Notes: generated from the letters alone by a model not told the origin. A stretch of 64,000 bases of DNA from an uncultured Acidobacteriia bacterium (GCA_903907865.1 CAIVPR010000122.1:1-64000); one strand, 5' to 3'. Shown: positions 28,388-37,356, counted from the first letter of the stretch. Translations and numbers: made by a program.

Positions 28388-28412
28388 GGGCGGTGCCTAC
28401 CAGGCACCGCCC
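28388..28412. terminator. Perfect hairpin between convergent genes
   Basis: GGGCGGTGCCT (28388-28398) and AGGCACCGCCC (28402-28412) form an 11-bp perfect stem with a 3-base loop. It sits between the stops of two convergent genes (28370 and 28424). There is no T-tract, so it may be a bidirectional terminator aided by Rho or a 3' stabilising structure. Confidence 0.6.
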
Positions 28413-28423
28413 GCGCCAACAAA

Positions 28424-28948
28424 CTACCGGCCTTCGCTGGAGGGAGGCACAAGCCCCTTCGCCCGCATATACACGCCCATCGCGCCATAAACTTCGTTGG
28501 CGTGGACCACGATCCCATAGAGCGCGTTGATCCGCGGCTGTTGTCCGCGACCCGCAGCAACCGACTCCATTGCGTTGGCATCGGTCAAGGCGTCAAAAGA
28601 CTTGTCGCACTCGTCGAACGACTCCTTCAAGCCCGCCACCAAATCCGCTTTTGACGTCTTGCCGGTCGCCGAGCTCGGCTTCCGCGCCCCGTTGATTGCA
28701 GAGCATGTGCCCATCTGATTGGCGATGTGGGCCACGCGCTGCCCGAACGTCTCGATGCCTTCCGCGGGCTTGAAGCCGTAGGCGTCTTCCGGCATCTTTT
28801 CGGCCGCCTTCACGAAGTTTGTCTTGATGCGGCTGTACGCACCCTTCAGGATGGCGGACGGCGTGGTTGGCGGGCCAGCCTGGGCCATGAGTGCAATCGT
28901 TCCAACCACTGCCGCAACCATGGCGGCTAATGCGATCTTCTTGTTCAT
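28424..28948 (-). CDS. Exported DinB-like protein
   Basis: 174 residues with a signal peptide (MNKKIALAAMVAAVVGTIAL, cleavage near MAQA). The mature part has the DinB-like bundle pattern: AAEKMPEDAYGFKPAEGIET, HIANQMGTC and a late VVHANEVYGAM. Only some of the usual metal-binding His are recognisable. Secreted DinB proteins are common in soil bacteria but functionally unknown. The start is fixed by AAGGAG 8 bases before the ATG. Confidence 0.8.
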   Translation of the reverse strand: MNKKIALAAMVAAVVGTIALMAQAGPPTTPSAILKGAYSRIKTNFVKAAEKMPEDAYGFKPAEGIETFGQRVAHIANQMGTCSAINGARKPSSATGKTSKADLVAGLKESFDECDKSFDALTDANAMESVAAGRGQQPRINALYGIVVHANEVYGAMGVYMRAKGLVPPSSEGR

Positions 28949-29037
28949 TCGAGTGTTCTCCTTCAAGGACCTCCAGACTAGCTTATCCCGTTCCCGGTGC
29001 TGCATTCCCGAACCGAACGTGGAATCATGGAAGATTC

Positions 29038-31284
29038 ATGATCCGCTCGTTCCTCGTCTTCATCTTGGTTGCCGAACTCGCAGCGCAAACCCAGCCACCC
29101 GCCGTCACGGGTAAGGTCGTGGACGCGAGAGGCGGGGAAGCGCTCTCCAACGTCGCGGTCGCCATCGAAAACGGCCCGCGTACGGTCACTGGTCCCACAG
29201 GCACCTTCGAATTCGCCACCGTCGAGCCCGGGGACCACACCCTCGTAGTCTCCACCGTCGGTTACCACTTGGTCAAACGGCCGTTCCGGTCCACTCCGGG
29301 CGAGCCGCAACACTTCGAAATCGTTCTGAGCCCCGATACCCTCCGCCGCACCGACACCGTTGTCGTCACCGCAGGCCCCTTCGAGACACTGCGGCAGGAC
29401 AGCCCCTCCGCCATCAGCCTGTCTGCAAACGACGTTAAGAACCTGGCTTCCGTGCTTGCCGACGACCCTCTGCGCGCCGTCCAGAGCCTGCCCGGCGTCA
29501 GTTCCAACAACGATTTCGAGGCCCGCTTCTCACTGCGCGGCGCGTCCTACAACCGGATCGGCCTGTATCTCGACGATGTCATGCTCCACCAGCCATTTCA
29601 AATGCTTGCCGGACAAAACATCACCGGATCGGGCGCGGCGTTCAACGGCGGGATGGTTGAAAATCTCGAACTGCACGAGGGTGCCTATCCCGAGCGTTTC
29701 GCCGACCGCAGCGCCGGCATCCTCGACGTCCACACCCGCGAAGGGGGCCGCGACGCACTTTCCATTCGTGCCGAAGCCAGCATGTCGAACGCGGGAGTAA
29801 CTTTGGAAGGCCCGCTCGGGCACAACAAGCGTGGATCCTGGCTGGTCGGCACCCGCAAGAGCTACCTGCAGTACATCGTCGGCAGAATTACCACCGACAC
29901 CTCGCTGGTATTTGGCCTTGAGGATGTTCAGGGCCGCTTGACGTACGATCTGACGCCCAAAAACCAGCTCTGGCTCTACCTTCTGGAAAGCTATTCTTCC
30001 CTCAACAGGACCAAGAGCAGCCTGGGCATCAACTCGCTGGCGAAGGCTGGATACGACTATTCCCTCGTGAACCTCGGTTGGCGCGCGACGCCTTCGACGA
30101 AACTGGCAATCGTCACCCACGCGGCATGGATGCGCGAGAAATACGACAACCTCAACCCCAACGCGCTCCGGCTCGGCGACGGGTTTTACGGCGAATGGGT
30201 GGCGAACTCGACCGCGACGTGGAACCAGACACCCTCGGCCACCATGGACGCCGGAGTCTCCGCCCGCCGCCTTCGTGACGAAGGCTTTTCCGCCCAGTTC
30301 CAGTCCCTGACCCTCCCGCCGCGGCTGCTCGACACCCACCGTGGTACGGGCGTCCTGTCCGGCGAATTCGTACAGGAGTCTTGGACAGGACTTTCCGGTC
30401 GTCTGCACCTTTCCGCCGGAGTCAGGGGCGACCATCTTTCGACCGGGGGCGCTACGACTAGTACGCCGCAGGCATCCGCCGCGTTCATCGTGGCACCAGC
30501 CACCCGGATCCAACTCGGCTGGGGCCAATACGCCCAGTTTCCCGAGCTCTCCGTGCTCACTTCGCCGTTCGGGAGCACCCGCCTACTGCCGATTCGCTCC
30601 AACCACGTAATCGCGGCACTTGAACAGCGTCTGAGCGAGCGCCTCCGACTTCGCGCCGAGTTCTACAACCGGGCCGACCGGGACCTCCCTTGGCAACCGT
30701 TCGCCGATCCACGCCTACCCGTCGGCGCCGCATCCGTCCCCGTGCTCAGCAGTACCTATGCCAACTCCGTGCGGGGCTATGCGCGCGGACTTGAAGTGTT
30801 TGTTCAAAGAAGCAGCGCAAACCGTTTCAATGGCTGGGTTTCCTACGCATTTGGAAGGACGGGAATGCGCGAAGGAATCACGAAGTCCCGGTTCCCTGCG
30901 GATTACGACCAGACGCATACGGTGAACATATACGGCGGCTACCGTCTTCGACCCAGCGTCAATGTGAGCGTCCATTCCAGCTACGGCAGCGGTTTCCCAA
31001 TCCCCGCCTACCTCCGGCTGAGCGGCAACACCTACTTCCTCGGCCCGCAGCGCGACCAACTCCGTCTCGACTACTACCAGCGCACCGATCTGCGAATCAA
31101 CAAGTCTTGGACCAAGCGCAAGTCCAAGATCACCCTCTACGGGGAGTTGGTGAACATGACCAACCGCACCAACCGCATCTTCGACAGCCTGAACAGTTAC
31201 AATACGAAGACAGGGCAAACCTCGATCACGCTGGACTCAATGTTGCCGATCCTCCCGTCGGTCGGCATCGTGTTCGAAAAGTAG
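29038..31284 (+). CDS. TonB-dependent receptor with carboxypeptidase-regulatory-like domain
   Basis: 748 residues, outer membrane. A signal peptide ends near LAAQ. A CarbopepD_reg-like beta domain follows (about 22-105, [17 protein letters not shown]), then a TonB plug domain (about 110-230, [36 protein letters not shown]), then a 22-strand barrel region to the C-terminus. It probably imports an oligosaccharide, siderophore or similar ligand. No TonB-box could be assigned with certainty. No substrate-processing gene adjoins it. Confidence 0.9.
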   Translation: MIRSFLVFILVAELAAQTQPPAVTGKVVDARGGEALSNVAVAIENGPRTVTGPTGTFEFATVEPGDHTLVVSTVGYHLVKRPFRSTPGEPQHFEIVLSPDTLRRTDTVVVTAGPFETLRQDSPSAISLSANDVKNLASVLADDPLRAVQSLPGVSSNNDFEARFSLRGASYNRIGLYLDDVMLHQPFQMLAGQNITGSGAAFNGGMVENLELHEGAYPERFADRSAGILDVHTREGGRDALSIRAEASMSNAGVTLEGPLGHNKRGSWLVGTRKSYLQYIVGRITTDTSLVFGLEDVQGRLTYDLTPKNQLWLYLLESYSSLNRTKSSLGINSLAKAGYDYSLVNLGWRATPSTKLAIVTHAAWMREKYDNLNPNALRLGDGFYGEWVANSTATWNQTPSATMDAGVSARRLRDEGFSAQFQSLTLPPRLLDTHRGTGVLSGEFVQESWTGLSGRLHLSAGVRGDHLSTGGATTSTPQASAAFIVAPATRIQLGWGQYAQFPELSVLTSPFGSTRLLPIRSNHVIAALEQRLSERLRLRAEFYNRADRDLPWQPFADPRLPVGAASVPVLSSTYANSVRGYARGLEVFVQRSSANRFNGWVSYAFGRTGMREGITKSRFPADYDQTHTVNIYGGYRLRPSVNVSVHSSYGSGFPIPAYLRLSGNTYFLGPQRDQLRLDYYQRTDLRINKSWTKRKSKITLYGELVNMTNRTNRIFDSLNSYNTKTGQTSITLDSMLPILPSVGIVFEK

Positions 31285-31305
31285 AGGTCCGCCCATGTTC
31301 TGTAG

Positions 31306-31311
31306 TACAAT
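31306..31311 (+). promoter_or_regulatory. Possible -10 box of rplS
   Basis: TACAAT, 17 bases before the rplS ATG, in the short gap after the TonB receptor gene. It predicts a leader of about 10 nt. No -35 box is evident. Confidence 0.35.
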
Positions 31312-31328
31312 TGAAAATTAGGCCCGAG

Positions 31329-31679
31329 ATGCAAAATTCGCTGTTAACCAAGTACAACCAGAAGAACCTCCGCACCACCCCTCACCCGACGATCCGTCCG
31401 GGCGACACGGTCCGTGTTCACGTCAAGATCAAGGAAGGCGACAAAGAGCGTCTCCAGGCTTTCGAAGGTGTTTTCATCGCGCGCAACCACAGCGGCATCA
31501 GCGAGACCATCACGGTCCGCAAGATGAGCTTCGGCCACGGTGTCGAGCGCATCTTCCCGCTGCACGCGAAGATCGTGGACCACATCGACATGGTTCGCAC
31601 CGGTCGCGTCCGCCGCGCCAAGCTGTACTACCTGCGCGCCCTGCGTGGCAAGGCTGCCCGTTTGAAGGAACGCACATAG
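31329..31679 (+). CDS. rplS: 50S ribosomal protein L19
   Basis: 116 residues, the usual length. The conserved [50 protein letters not shown] and [14 protein letters not shown] segments are all present. L19 sits at the 30S-50S interface. In many bacteria it follows rimM and trmD; here it follows a TonB receptor and precedes rnhB. Confidence 0.97.
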   Translation: MQNSLLTKYNQKNLRTTPHPTIRPGDTVRVHVKIKEGDKERLQAFEGVFIARNHSGISETITVRKMSFGHGVERIFPLHAKIVDHIDMVRTGRVRRAKLYYLRALRGKAARLKERT

Positions 31680-31725
31680 TCCCGTCGCGGTAATGGCCGG
31701 GAGGACCCAGCAGGATTGAATCCCC

Positions 31726-32442
31726 ATGGGGCATACCGAGAAAGACCGTACCGCAAAAGGCCGTCCCGTACAAGACCGTACAGTTCCAAAATGGAAATGT
31801 GAGGCGACCCACGAGCGCGAACTCCGCGCTCGTGGGTTTTCTTTTGTGGCTGGCGCGGACGAGGTCGGACGAGGCTCCCTCTTCGGTGCCGTCGTGGCCG
31901 GAGCTGTAATTCTGTCCCCCGACAACCCGATCCGGGGTTTGGACGACAGCAAGCGCTTGGAGCCCGAACAGCGGGAAACGCTGGCGGAGCGCATCCGGGA
32001 GCGATCCGTCTCATGGTCGGTTGCGGCGGTTGACGCGGCTACCATTGACCGGATCAACATCTACGAGGCCTCCAGGCTCGCCATGCGGAACGCCGTTTTG
32101 AGCCTTAGACCGCGCCCTGATTTCGTTCTGGTTGATGCTGTGCCGCTGGATCTCCCCATTCCGCAGGAACCCTTGATCAAAGGCGACATGCGCTGTCACG
32201 CCATAGCAGCCGCGTCCATCATCGCCAAGGTGCACCGCGACGCGCTGATGCGCGAGTGGGACCGCTTCTATCCCGAGTACGGCCTCGCCAACCATAAGGG
32301 CTACCACGCGCCGGAGCATATCGCGGCAATCGAGCGAATCGGCCCTACCCCGCTGCATAGGCACAGTTTCGAGCCTGTACGCCGCCACGCCCCGTTTTCC
32401 TGTTGGGGCACCAGCCAACAAATGGAGATGTTCGCGGACTGA
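31726..32442 (+). CDS. rnhB: Ribonuclease HII
   Basis: Cleaves the RNA strand of RNA-DNA hybrids and single ribonucleotides in DNA. Catalytic acidic residues lie in AGADEVGRGSLFG, VLVDAVPLD and the HAIAAASIIAKVHRD region. The ATG at 31726 is the only ATG/GTG/TTG start before GTG 31846, which would cut off ERELRARGFSF, a family-typical segment. The first 23 residues (KDRTAKGRPVQDRT) are repetitive and unlike other RNases HII. Codons 28-40 encode a perfect terminator-like hairpin (31808-31845), an unusual dual use of sequence. Confidence 0.92.
   Translation: MGHTEKDRTAKGRPVQDRTVPKWKCEATHERELRARGFSFVAGADEVGRGSLFGAVVAGAVILSPDNPIRGLDDSKRLEPEQRETLAERIRERSVSWSVAAVDAATIDRINIYEASRLAMRNAVLSLRPRPDFVLVDAVPLDLPIPQEPLIKGDMRCHAIAAASIIAKVHRDALMREWDRFYPEYGLANHKGYHAPEHIAAIERIGPTPLHRHSFEPVRRHAPFSCWGTSQQMEMFAD
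31808..31845 (+). terminator. Intrinsic-terminator hairpin inside the rnhB coding sequence
   Basis: CCCACGAGCGCG (31808-31819) pairs perfectly with CGCGCTCGTGGG (31825-31836) around a 5-base loop and is followed at once by TTTTCTTTT (31837-31845). This is a textbook rho-independent terminator, placed about 130 bases after the rplS stop but within the first third of the rnhB reading frame. Confidence 0.75.
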
Positions 32443-32445
32443 CGC

Positions 32446-32820
32446 ATGAGCGAAGACCAACAGGAATTCCACGACCAGCTTCCAGTCACCGATGTGGTTG
32501 GCGAACCCGTGCATGGCACCGTAGCCGAGCCCGAGAGCAAGCCGGCGATCTCGATTCCGTCTTGGTACCGCCATGTTTCGACGGTCATATTCATCATTTT
32601 CTGCTTCGAGATGGGGTTGTTCTTGGTGGTCTACCCGTGGATCGATGCTTGGGGCAACAACTATTTCTCCATGATCGTGCCCGGACCCTACCTGATGGCG
32701 TGGCGTCAGATGTGGAACAGCAGCTACTTCCGCGGTGCTGTCAGCGGAGTCGGGCTGATCAACATCTGGATTGCCATCCAGGAAGTGTTCGGCCTTGTCC
32801 CGCGTCGCGGCAAGGGGTAG
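32446..32820 (+). CDS. Small membrane protein, unrecognised
   Basis: 124 residues, beginning 3 bases after the rnhB stop. An acidic N-terminal 35 residues precede two hydrophobic segments (TVIFIIFCFEMGLFLVVYPW and a second around GVGLINIWIAIQEVFGL). Conserved aromatic residues (WIDAWGNNYF) lie between them. No family recognised. The position between rnhB and the Cas6-like gene suggests a shared transcript. Confidence 0.7.
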   Translation: MSEDQQEFHDQLPVTDVVGEPVHGTVAEPESKPAISIPSWYRHVSTVIFIIFCFEMGLFLVVYPWIDAWGNNYFSMIVPGPYLMAWRQMWNSSYFRGAVSGVGLINIWIAIQEVFGLVPRRGKG

Positions 32821-32829
32821 TATCAAGTT

Positions 32830-33717
32830 GTGGATTTCCGCCTTTACCCGCTGCGCTTGACATTTCGCGCGACCGAAAGGCTCGTGTTTCCCCCGGGCAA
32901 GGCTGCAAACGTGCTGCGCGGTGCGTTGGGGATGTCATTGCGCGACCTCGCCTGCGACCCCGGCTGCAGCAACGCCAAGACTTGTTCCCGCGCTGCCGCC
33001 TGCCGCTATGCGCAGCTTTTCGAGCCCTCGGCGCACCTGCCGGGGCCCAGTGGCTTGCGCGACTGGCCTCGTCCGTTCGTGATCCGGGCGGCGCACTTGG
33101 ACGGCGACAGGCTCGTTACTGGTGACCAATTCCATCTCGACGTCCATCTTTTCCGCGACGATGCGGACTCCGCCCGAATCTTGGTCAAGGCATTTGCCCG
33201 TCTGGCCGCGAATGGATTTGGGCCGGGGGAGGGCAAGGCTCTGCTACAGTCGGTCCGCCTTTTGCATACCGCCAGCGACTGGGAACCGTTTGTGATCGAC
33301 CTGCGACCGACACCGCACACCGGGCGCATCCGGGTGGACTTCCAGACCCCGACGGAACTGAAACCCTTGGCACCGGGTCGGGATCCCGATTTCGCAACGC
33401 TGTTCGCCCGAATCCGTGATCGCGTGAGCACTCTGCGGGCTTGCTATGGTGCCGGGGCGCTCAATATTGAATTTAAAGCGATGGGCGAGATAGCCGACGG
33501 CATCAAGTTGATTCAATGTGAGATAGGCAATCAAGAAGTCGTTCGTCGCAGTTCGCGAACAGGCCAGAGTCACTCCATCGGCGGCTTCACCGGTCATGCC
33601 GAGTACGAAGGTGACCTCGGTCCTTTTTTGCCATTTCTGGAAGCCGCTCGCTGGACGGGCGTCGGCAGCAAGTGTGTCTGGGGCAACGGCCAGATTTCGG
33701 TCCGTCGGCTCGGATAG
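32830..33717 (+). CDS. Cas6-like RAMP endoribonuclease family protein, orphan
   Basis: 295 residues starting at GTG. The C-terminal half matches the Cas6 C-terminal family: IGGFTGHAEYEGDLGPFLPF, then ARWTGVGSKCVWGNGQISV with the glycine-rich RAMP loop. The N-terminal half has a Cys cluster (CDPGC, TC, AC within residues 43-60), possibly metal-binding. Cas6 cleaves CRISPR repeat RNA, but there is no CRISPR array or other cas gene in the window. Either it serves a distant array or has another RNA target. It lies 9 bases after a small membrane gene in the rplS-rnhB direction. Confidence 0.78.
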   Translation: MDFRLYPLRLTFRATERLVFPPGKAANVLRGALGMSLRDLACDPGCSNAKTCSRAAACRYAQLFEPSAHLPGPSGLRDWPRPFVIRAAHLDGDRLVTGDQFHLDVHLFRDDADSARILVKAFARLAANGFGPGEGKALLQSVRLLHTASDWEPFVIDLRPTPHTGRIRVDFQTPTELKPLAPGRDPDFATLFARIRDRVSTLRACYGAGALNIEFKAMGEIADGIKLIQCEIGNQEVVRRSSRTGQSHSIGGFTGHAEYEGDLGPFLPFLEAARWTGVGSKCVWGNGQISVRRLG

Positions 33718-33787
33718 GGCGGGCCCGAGGTTGGCTGCGCTTCTGCGGAGAACAAAGCCTTGCTTGGGTTGAATAACTGCGCAGGCT

Positions 33788-33885
33788 CGAACAAACACTC
33801 CCTTGCGGTCGTGGCTCGGCAACATACTGATTCCGCCGAGCCGCGACCGCGAGGGAGCGTTTGTTCGGGGCACCGAAAACGCACC
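33788..33885. repeat. Dispersed repeat, copies 2 and 3 as an inverted pair (REPIN-like hairpin)
   Basis: The left arm at 33788-33820 and right arm at 33835-33867 are 33-base inverted repeats matching at 30 of 33 positions, separated by 14 bases. The right arm and its flanks match copy 1 at 17909-17965. The element lies between the convergent Cas6-like and epimerase genes. Two of the three differences would still pair as G-U in plus-strand RNA, so a long hairpin is preserved. It resembles REP/REPIN or MITE-type non-autonomous elements; no associated transposase is present. Confidence 0.8.
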
Positions 33886-33923
33886 TTGGCGCGCTTCTCC
33901 AGAACCAACGCTCGAACCCATCC

Positions 33924-34847
33924 CTACCGGATTCCCCACTGGAACGGGTCCGCGTCGTCGAGAATCAGCTGCGTCTCGGCATTGACGAACGCCGCTCCAC
34001 GGATCCGGGGCCGCACCACGCCGCCCACCACCGTCACAGACGCCTCGAAAGCGCTCCCGATGACGCTTTCCTGCCGCCAAACCTGACCCTCGGCGAGCTT
34101 TCCGTCGGCGTACAGGCACGCCACCTTGGCGCTGGTGCCCGTCCCGCAGGGCGACCGGTCCCACGCCTTGCCCGGACACAGCACGAAGTTGCGCGAATCC
34201 GCCGCTTCGCCGACCGGCGGCCCGAACACTTCCACATGGTCCACGTCGGGATACCCCTGATCGTTCACGGCTTGGCGGATGGCCCAGGCGTAGTCGGTCA
34301 GGTGCTCCAGATTGGCGACGGTCAGCTCCACCGGTGCTCCCATCGTCAGGAAGAACCAGTTCCCTCCCCAAGCCACGTCGCCCACCACCTCGCCGTAGCC
34401 CGGAACCCCGACCCGCACCCCTGCGGCTTGGCGGTAGCTAGCCACGTTGGTGATCGTAACGTCGCCTTCCGCGTGTAACTCCGCCTCCACAAGGCCCACG
34501 GGCGTCTCGATCCGATGGACGCCAGGCTCGATCCGCCCCAGGTGCCGCAAGGTCGCCATCAGCCCGATCGTCCCATGCCCGCACATGCCGAGGAAACCCA
34601 CATTGTTGAAGAAGATCACGCCCGCGGCGCAGGCCGGGTCGACGGGTTCACACAGCAGCGCCCCCACCATCGCGTCGTTCCCGCGCGGCTCGTTCACAAT
34701 GGCCGACCGGAAGTGGTCGAGACGCTCCCGGAACACTTCGAGTCGCTCCTTCATTGAGCCTGCGCCGAGGTCCGGGCCGCCCGCCACCACGACCCGGGTC
34801 GGCTCGCCGGCGGTGTGTGAGTCAATCGCATGAATCCGAATTGGCAT
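33924..34847 (-). CDS. 4-Hydroxyproline 2-epimerase (proline racemase family)
   Basis: 307 residues. It converts trans-4-hydroxy-L-proline to cis-4-hydroxy-D-proline by a two-base mechanism. Both catalytic Cys are present: MCGHGT (Cys89, with His91) and DRSPCGTGTSAK (Cys234, after Asp230), which fits hydroxyproline epimerase rather than the Cys-to-Thr dehydratases. MPIRIHAIDSHTAGEPTRVV at the start is typical. The neighbouring hydroxyproline catabolic genes on the other strand support the assignment. Its start codon overlaps the start of the divergent oxidoreductase by two bases. Confidence 0.9.
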   Translation of the reverse strand: MPIRIHAIDSHTAGEPTRVVVAGGPDLGAGSMKERLEVFRERLDHFRSAIVNEPRGNDAMVGALLCEPVDPACAAGVIFFNNVGFLGMCGHGTIGLMATLRHLGRIEPGVHRIETPVGLVEAELHAEGDVTITNVASYRQAAGVRVGVPGYGEVVGDVAWGGNWFFLTMGAPVELTVANLEHLTDYAWAIRQAVNDQGYPDVDHVEVFGPPVGEAADSRNFVLCPGKAWDRSPCGTGTSAKVACLYADGKLAEGQVWRQESVIGSAFEASVTVVGGVVRPRIRGAAFVNAETQLILDDADPFQWGIR

Positions 34848-35979
34848 GTGTAACAATGATCGCTTGTTCGACGCGATCCACTCGTTTGACGTGATCCTGG
34901 TCGGAGCGGGTATCGTGGGCGCCGCGTGTGCGCGCGAACTCGCGGATTCCGGCTTGAAGGTTGCTGTTTGTCACGACTCCGACACTGTCGGGGCTGGCGC
35001 GACGGCCGCCGGGATGGGCCATATCGCGGTGATGGACGATTCGGACGCCCAGTTCGCTCTCACGAACTACTCGCAGAGCCTCTGGTGGGAGTTGGCAGGC
35101 ACTCTGCCGCCGGAGGCCGAATTCGCCGGTTGCGGGTCGCTTTGGGTGGCCGCCGACGACGAGGAGATGGCCGAAGTCCACCGCAAGAGCGAATACTATT
35201 CGGCACGCGGGGTCGCCGTGGACGTGCTGGATTCGGGCGGAGTCGCCAAGGCCGAGCCCAACCTTCGGCGCGGCTTGGCTGGAGGTCTACGGCTGCCTGC
35301 CGACGCGGTTTCCTACGCTCCTGCCGTCGCCCGCAAGTTGTTGACTGGCATCCAGTTGCTGCGCGGGCGGGTGGTCTCGGCAACCTCGGATGGGATTGAA
35401 TTTGCTTCCGGCGAAAGCTACTTTGCCGGTGCGGTCGTGCTGGCCACCGGGGCCGATTTGCCGCGCCTCGCGCCCGAACTTCCTGTGCGTCCCCGCAAGG
35501 GCCACCTGCTGATCACGGACCGCTATCCGGGCTACCTCAACCACCAGATCATCGAGTTGGGGTACCTGAAAAGCGCCCATTCGGAGGACGCCGATTCGGT
35601 CGCCTTCAACGTCCAGCCTAGGGTGACGGGGCAGTTGCTGATCGGCTCCTCGCGCCAGCTCGGCGTGGACCATGCCGACATTGACCATGCCATCCTGCGC
35701 CGCATGCTGGCCCGCGCGGTCGAGTACATGCCGGGTCTGGCGTCGTTGAACGGCATCCGCGCTTGGACGGGATTCCGGGCCTCGACACCCGACAATCTGC
35801 CCCTGATAGGCCTCCGTCCGGGCCATCGGAGCTTGTACGTCGCCTCGGGACACGAAGGTTTGGGGATTTCGACGTCTCTCGGGACAGCCAAACTGCTGGC
35901 GGATGCGATGCTGGGCCGTCCGTCCGCCATTCCCCGCGAGCCCTACGATCCCTCCAGGAGTTTCAACCACCATGCCTGA
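34846..35979 (+). CDS. FAD-dependent D-amino-acid (D-hydroxyproline) dehydrogenase subunit
   Basis: 377 residues of the DAO (glycine/D-amino-acid oxidase) family. The N-terminal FAD site is FDVILVGAGIVGAACARELA, and the C-terminal GLRPGHRSLYVASGHEGLGI is typical. With the [2Fe-2S] protein and the NAD(P)/FAD protein downstream it matches multi-subunit D-hydroxyproline dehydrogenases, oxidising cis-4-hydroxy-D-proline to 1-pyrroline-4-hydroxy-2-carboxylate. The ATG at 34846 leaves no room for a divergent promoter; TTG 34864 or GTG 34891 are possible real starts. It overlaps the next gene by 8 bases. Confidence 0.85.
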   Translation: MCNNDRLFDAIHSFDVILVGAGIVGAACARELADSGLKVAVCHDSDTVGAGATAAGMGHIAVMDDSDAQFALTNYSQSLWWELAGTLPPEAEFAGCGSLWVAADDEEMAEVHRKSEYYSARGVAVDVLDSGGVAKAEPNLRRGLAGGLRLPADAVSYAPAVARKLLTGIQLLRGRVVSATSDGIEFASGESYFAGAVVLATGADLPRLAPELPVRPRKGHLLITDRYPGYLNHQIIELGYLKSAHSEDADSVAFNVQPRVTGQLLIGSSRQLGVDHADIDHAILRRMLARAVEYMPGLASLNGIRAWTGFRASTPDNLPLIGLRPGHRSLYVASGHEGLGISTSLGTAKLLADAMLGRPSAIPREPYDPSRSFNHHA

Positions 35980-36205
35980 AATCCGGGTGGACGGGATGTT
36001 GGTCAACGCCGCCGAAGGCGTCTCACTGGCCGTGGCGCTTCTGTCGGCGGGACGCACCCGCTTCCGCACCTCGCTTTCGGGTGAACCCCGCGCCGCCGTC
36101 TGCGGAATGGGCGTCTGCATGGAGTGCCGCGTCACCATCGACGGCCAGCCGCATCGACTTGCCTGCCAGGTCCAAGTGCGGGAAGGCATTGAGGTACGCA
36201 CATGA
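35972..36205 (+). CDS. Small [2Fe-2S] ferredoxin-like subunit of D-hydroxyproline dehydrogenase
   Basis: 77 residues. Four Cys in the pattern of a plant-type [2Fe-2S] protein: CGMGVCMEC (Cys44, 49, 52) and Cys65. Its size and position between two flavoprotein genes match the small subunit of multi-subunit D-hydroxyproline/opine-type dehydrogenases, where it transfers electrons between flavin centres. It overlaps the gene before by 8 bases and the gene after by ATGA (36202). Confidence 0.88.
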   Translation: MPEIRVDGMLVNAAEGVSLAVALLSAGRTRFRTSLSGEPRAAVCGMGVCMECRVTIDGQPHRLACQVQVREGIEVRT

Positions 36206-37356
36206 TCGTTGTGGTGGGTGCCGGACCGGCCGGAATCGCCGCCGCGCTGGCGGTTCAAGAATGCGGCAAGGCGGTCACGGTGGTGGACGAGAACCCGTCG
36301 GCTGGCGGCCAGATCTGGCGCGGCGATCCAACGCATCGCTGGGTTGCCCGTTTCCGTGCTTTCAACATCCCGTTGATTTCGGGCGTTCGGGTGGTTTGGG
36401 GCTATCCGGCGGCGCGCACACTCGTTTTGGAAGACGCCGTAGGGGCCCGACGGCTCGCGTACGACAAGCTGGTCGTCGCCGTTGGCTCGCCCGAGATCTT
36501 CCTGCCGTTTCCCGGTTGGACGCTGCCGGGAGTCTTCGGGGCGGGCGGGTTGCAGGCGCTGGTGAAGTCGGGGTTGCCGGTGCGGGGGAAGAACGTGGTG
36601 GTCGCCGGGACCGGTCCGCTGCTGTTGGCGGTGGCTGCGTCGCTACGGAAGAAGGGGGCGAACATCCGGTTGATCGCGGAACAGACGCCTGCAGCTCTGC
36701 TTTGGCCCTTTGCGAAACAGCTTTCAGGAAGAGCGTCCAAGTTGTTGCAAGGGATAGGCTTGGCGTGGGACCTTGCGGGTATTCCGTACGCTCCGGCGTC
36801 TTGGGTAACGGCGGCGCAGGGGGATGGGCGGTTGCAGCGCATCGTGCTGAACCGGCGGGGCACCCTCGTCACCGAGGACTGCGACTACCTCGCCGTCGGT
36901 TTCGGATTGCGCCCTGCCACGGAGTTGGCCGCTATCATGGCGGGACCCGACACCATCGTGGCGGGCACGGGCGACGCCGACCTGTCCTTGCTGGAAGGCC
37001 GGATTGCCGGGTACACGGCAGCCGGAGATTTGGAAAAAGCTCGGGGACTGGAACCAGAGCGCGACCAAGCCCGTACCTTCGCGGCCTCAATCGACCGTAC
37101 CTTCGCCGTGCGCGACGAACTCCGCCAGTTGGCGGACTCCGGCACCATCATCTGCCGCTGCGAAGACGTCCCGCTCGGTCGGCTCGAAGGCAAGACCTGC
37201 TTCCGCGACGCCAAACTTCACACCCGCTGCGGCATGGGTGCCTGCCAAGGGCGGGTCTGCGGTCCGGCTCTCGAGTTCCTTTTTGGCTGGCACGGCGCCT
37301 CGCCCCGTCCACCCATCTTCCCGGCCCGCGTCGGCAGCCTGTTGTCCGAAGGATAA
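36202..37356 (+). CDS. NAD(P)/FAD-dependent oxidoreductase subunit with C-terminal Fe-S domain
   Basis: 384 residues. The FAD site at the N-terminus is IVVVGAGPAGIAAALAVQE and a second dinucleotide site is NVVVAGTGPLLLAVAAS. The C-terminal about 40 residues have a Cys pattern (CRCED, then TRCGMGACQGRVCG) like BFD/SoxA-type Fe-S domains. This domain layout is that of the large subunit of opine/D-hydroxyproline dehydrogenases. It starts by ATGA overlap with the ferredoxin gene, so all three subunits should be made in proportion. Confidence 0.87.
   Translation: MIVVVGAGPAGIAAALAVQECGKAVTVVDENPSAGGQIWRGDPTHRWVARFRAFNIPLISGVRVVWGYPAARTLVLEDAVGARRLAYDKLVVAVGSPEIFLPFPGWTLPGVFGAGGLQALVKSGLPVRGKNVVVAGTGPLLLAVAASLRKKGANIRLIAEQTPAALLWPFAKQLSGRASKLLQGIGLAWDLAGIPYAPASWVTAAQGDGRLQRIVLNRRGTLVTEDCDYLAVGFGLRPATELAAIMAGPDTIVAGTGDADLSLLEGRIAGYTAAGDLEKARGLEPERDQARTFAASIDRTFAVRDELRQLADSGTIICRCEDVPLGRLEGKTCFRDAKLHTRCGMGACQGRVCGPALEFLFGWHGASPRPPIFPARVGSLLSEG

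Noticed and set aside
32818-32823. TAGTAT 6 nt before the Cas6-like start as a promoter
   Set aside because: It overlaps the stop codon of the gene just upstream and the two genes are 9 bases apart, so one operon is the simpler view.
32830-34900. A CRISPR array near the Cas6-like gene
   Set aside because: The only repeats are the inverted 33-base pair. There are no regular spacers.
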